This document shows, piece after piece, positions 14,541 to 14,933 of a stretch of DNA of 14,933 nt. The translations under genes and the position numbers were made by a program. The DNA lies in NCBI GenBank assembly GCA_002391565.1, contig DGFH01000278.1:1-14933 (forward strand). Direction: 5' to 3'. This stretch comes from Anaerolineales bacterium UBA3905. GTDB taxonomy: Bacteria > Chloroflexota > Anaerolineae > Caldilineales > Caldilineaceae. A model generated the notes under the pieces. It saw only the letters and a program-made list of their open reading frames with translations, ran no database searches and was not told where the DNA came from. The stretch's first letter is position 1. Every line of letters starts with the position of its first letter.

Positions 14541-14933
14541 TCACGCCCGAATCACGGCAATTGTGCGACCTTGCGGCGACGTGATCCGCTCTACCGTCGT
14601 GCGCTGGGCGATGGGTGGCAAGCCGCTGCGTCGGTCGAAGATCACCAGCCAGCCGCAGTCGAGACCCAAGCCCGCCAGGTACTCGTCGAGCTGCACCAAC
14701 TCCTCTTCCAGCGGGTCAGCCTCGCCGTCGCGCCAGACCTTGAGTTCCATGCCCATCGTCACCGGGTGGGGGCCACCATAGCGCAGGCACAAATCCATGC
14801 GTCGTGAGCCGATGGCGTATTCACGATCGAGCGCACCGTTGCCGTTGACGACGCGGTGCAGGAAGGCCATTAACACCAGGTGTGGCGCGATCTCGTGATA
14901 GTGGACGCTGCCGAGCAACGGCTGCCCATGCTG
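14541..14933 (-). CDS. C-terminal part of a PD-(D/E)XK-like protein (5' end outside the window)
   Basis: The frame is open to the window edge, giving 130 residues of a longer protein. It begins in mid-domain at QHGQPLLGSVHYH. The order Glu38 (REYAIG), Asp47 (RRMDLCL), ExK at 63-65 (GMELKVW) and Gln81 (QLDEYL) fits the PD-(D/E)XK nuclease fold, with GWLVIFDRR after it. Such C-terminal domains occur in AAA-type ATP-binding proteins of uncertain role, common in Chloroflexota and some cyanobacteria. The ATPase part would lie beyond the window, so this is a likely but unseen architecture. A TTG at 14918 could be read as a start, but the sequence before it remains coding in character. It converges on the zinc peptidase gene. 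Confidence 0.75.
   Translation of the reverse strand, partial: QHGQPLLGSVHYHEIAPHLVLMAFLHRVVNGNGALDREYAIGSRRMDLCLRYGGPHPVTMGMELKVWRDGEADPLEEELVQLDEYLAGLGLDCGWLVIFDRRSGLPPIAQRTTVERITSPQGRTIAVIRA

Overview
This looks like the end of a draft-assembly contig from a GC-rich, probably uncultured bacterium, most likely a Chloroflexota member of the Anaerolineae/Caldilineae type. That placement is inference. It rests on protein style: Thr/Pro-rich secreted proteins with LysM and fasciclin domains, very large GT-C-like membrane proteins with soluble tails, and MurJ residues unlike those of E. coli. There is no rRNA, tRNA, CRISPR array, transposase or phage gene. The first 24 bases are Nextera transposase adapter, not genome.

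Layout. 25-599: a promoter with an operator-like inverted repeat drives a small secreted LysM protein (+). 624-724: a 30-bp near-perfect inverted repeat separates it from a convergent four-gene minus-strand operon, transcribed from about 6680 down to 718. In order of transcription the operon encodes a metallo-beta-lactamase-fold protein with altered metal ligands, a membrane-anchored TPR protein, a 942-residue GT-C-like membrane protein ending in an ILEI/FAM3-type domain, and a Gfo/Idh/MocA sugar oxidoreductase. 6581-7156: a non-coding spacer with the operon promoter, a fold-back element and a strong intrinsic terminator. 7157-11765: three separately promoted minus-strand genes for a secreted two-module + LysM + FAS1 protein, an anchored protein with three copies of a beta-rich module, and a two-TM protein of unknown function. 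11930-14359: plus-strand genes for a MurJ-family flippase and a YugP-type membrane zinc peptidase. 14541-14933: the C-terminal part of a PD-(D/E)XK-like protein, cut by the window end.

Most of the window concerns the cell envelope: peptidoglycan precursor export (MurJ), glycan-binding secreted proteins (two LysM proteins), possible surface-glycan synthesis (GT-C/ILEI protein plus sugar oxidoreductase) and membrane proteolysis. The best leads for something new are the GT-C + ILEI fusion in its operon, the MurJ homologue lacking arginines that are essential in E. coli MurJ, the metallo-beta-lactamase-fold protein with DHHRGH in place of HxHxDH, and two non-coding fold-back structures (624-724 and 6876-7036). 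I do not see an obvious defence or mobile system.
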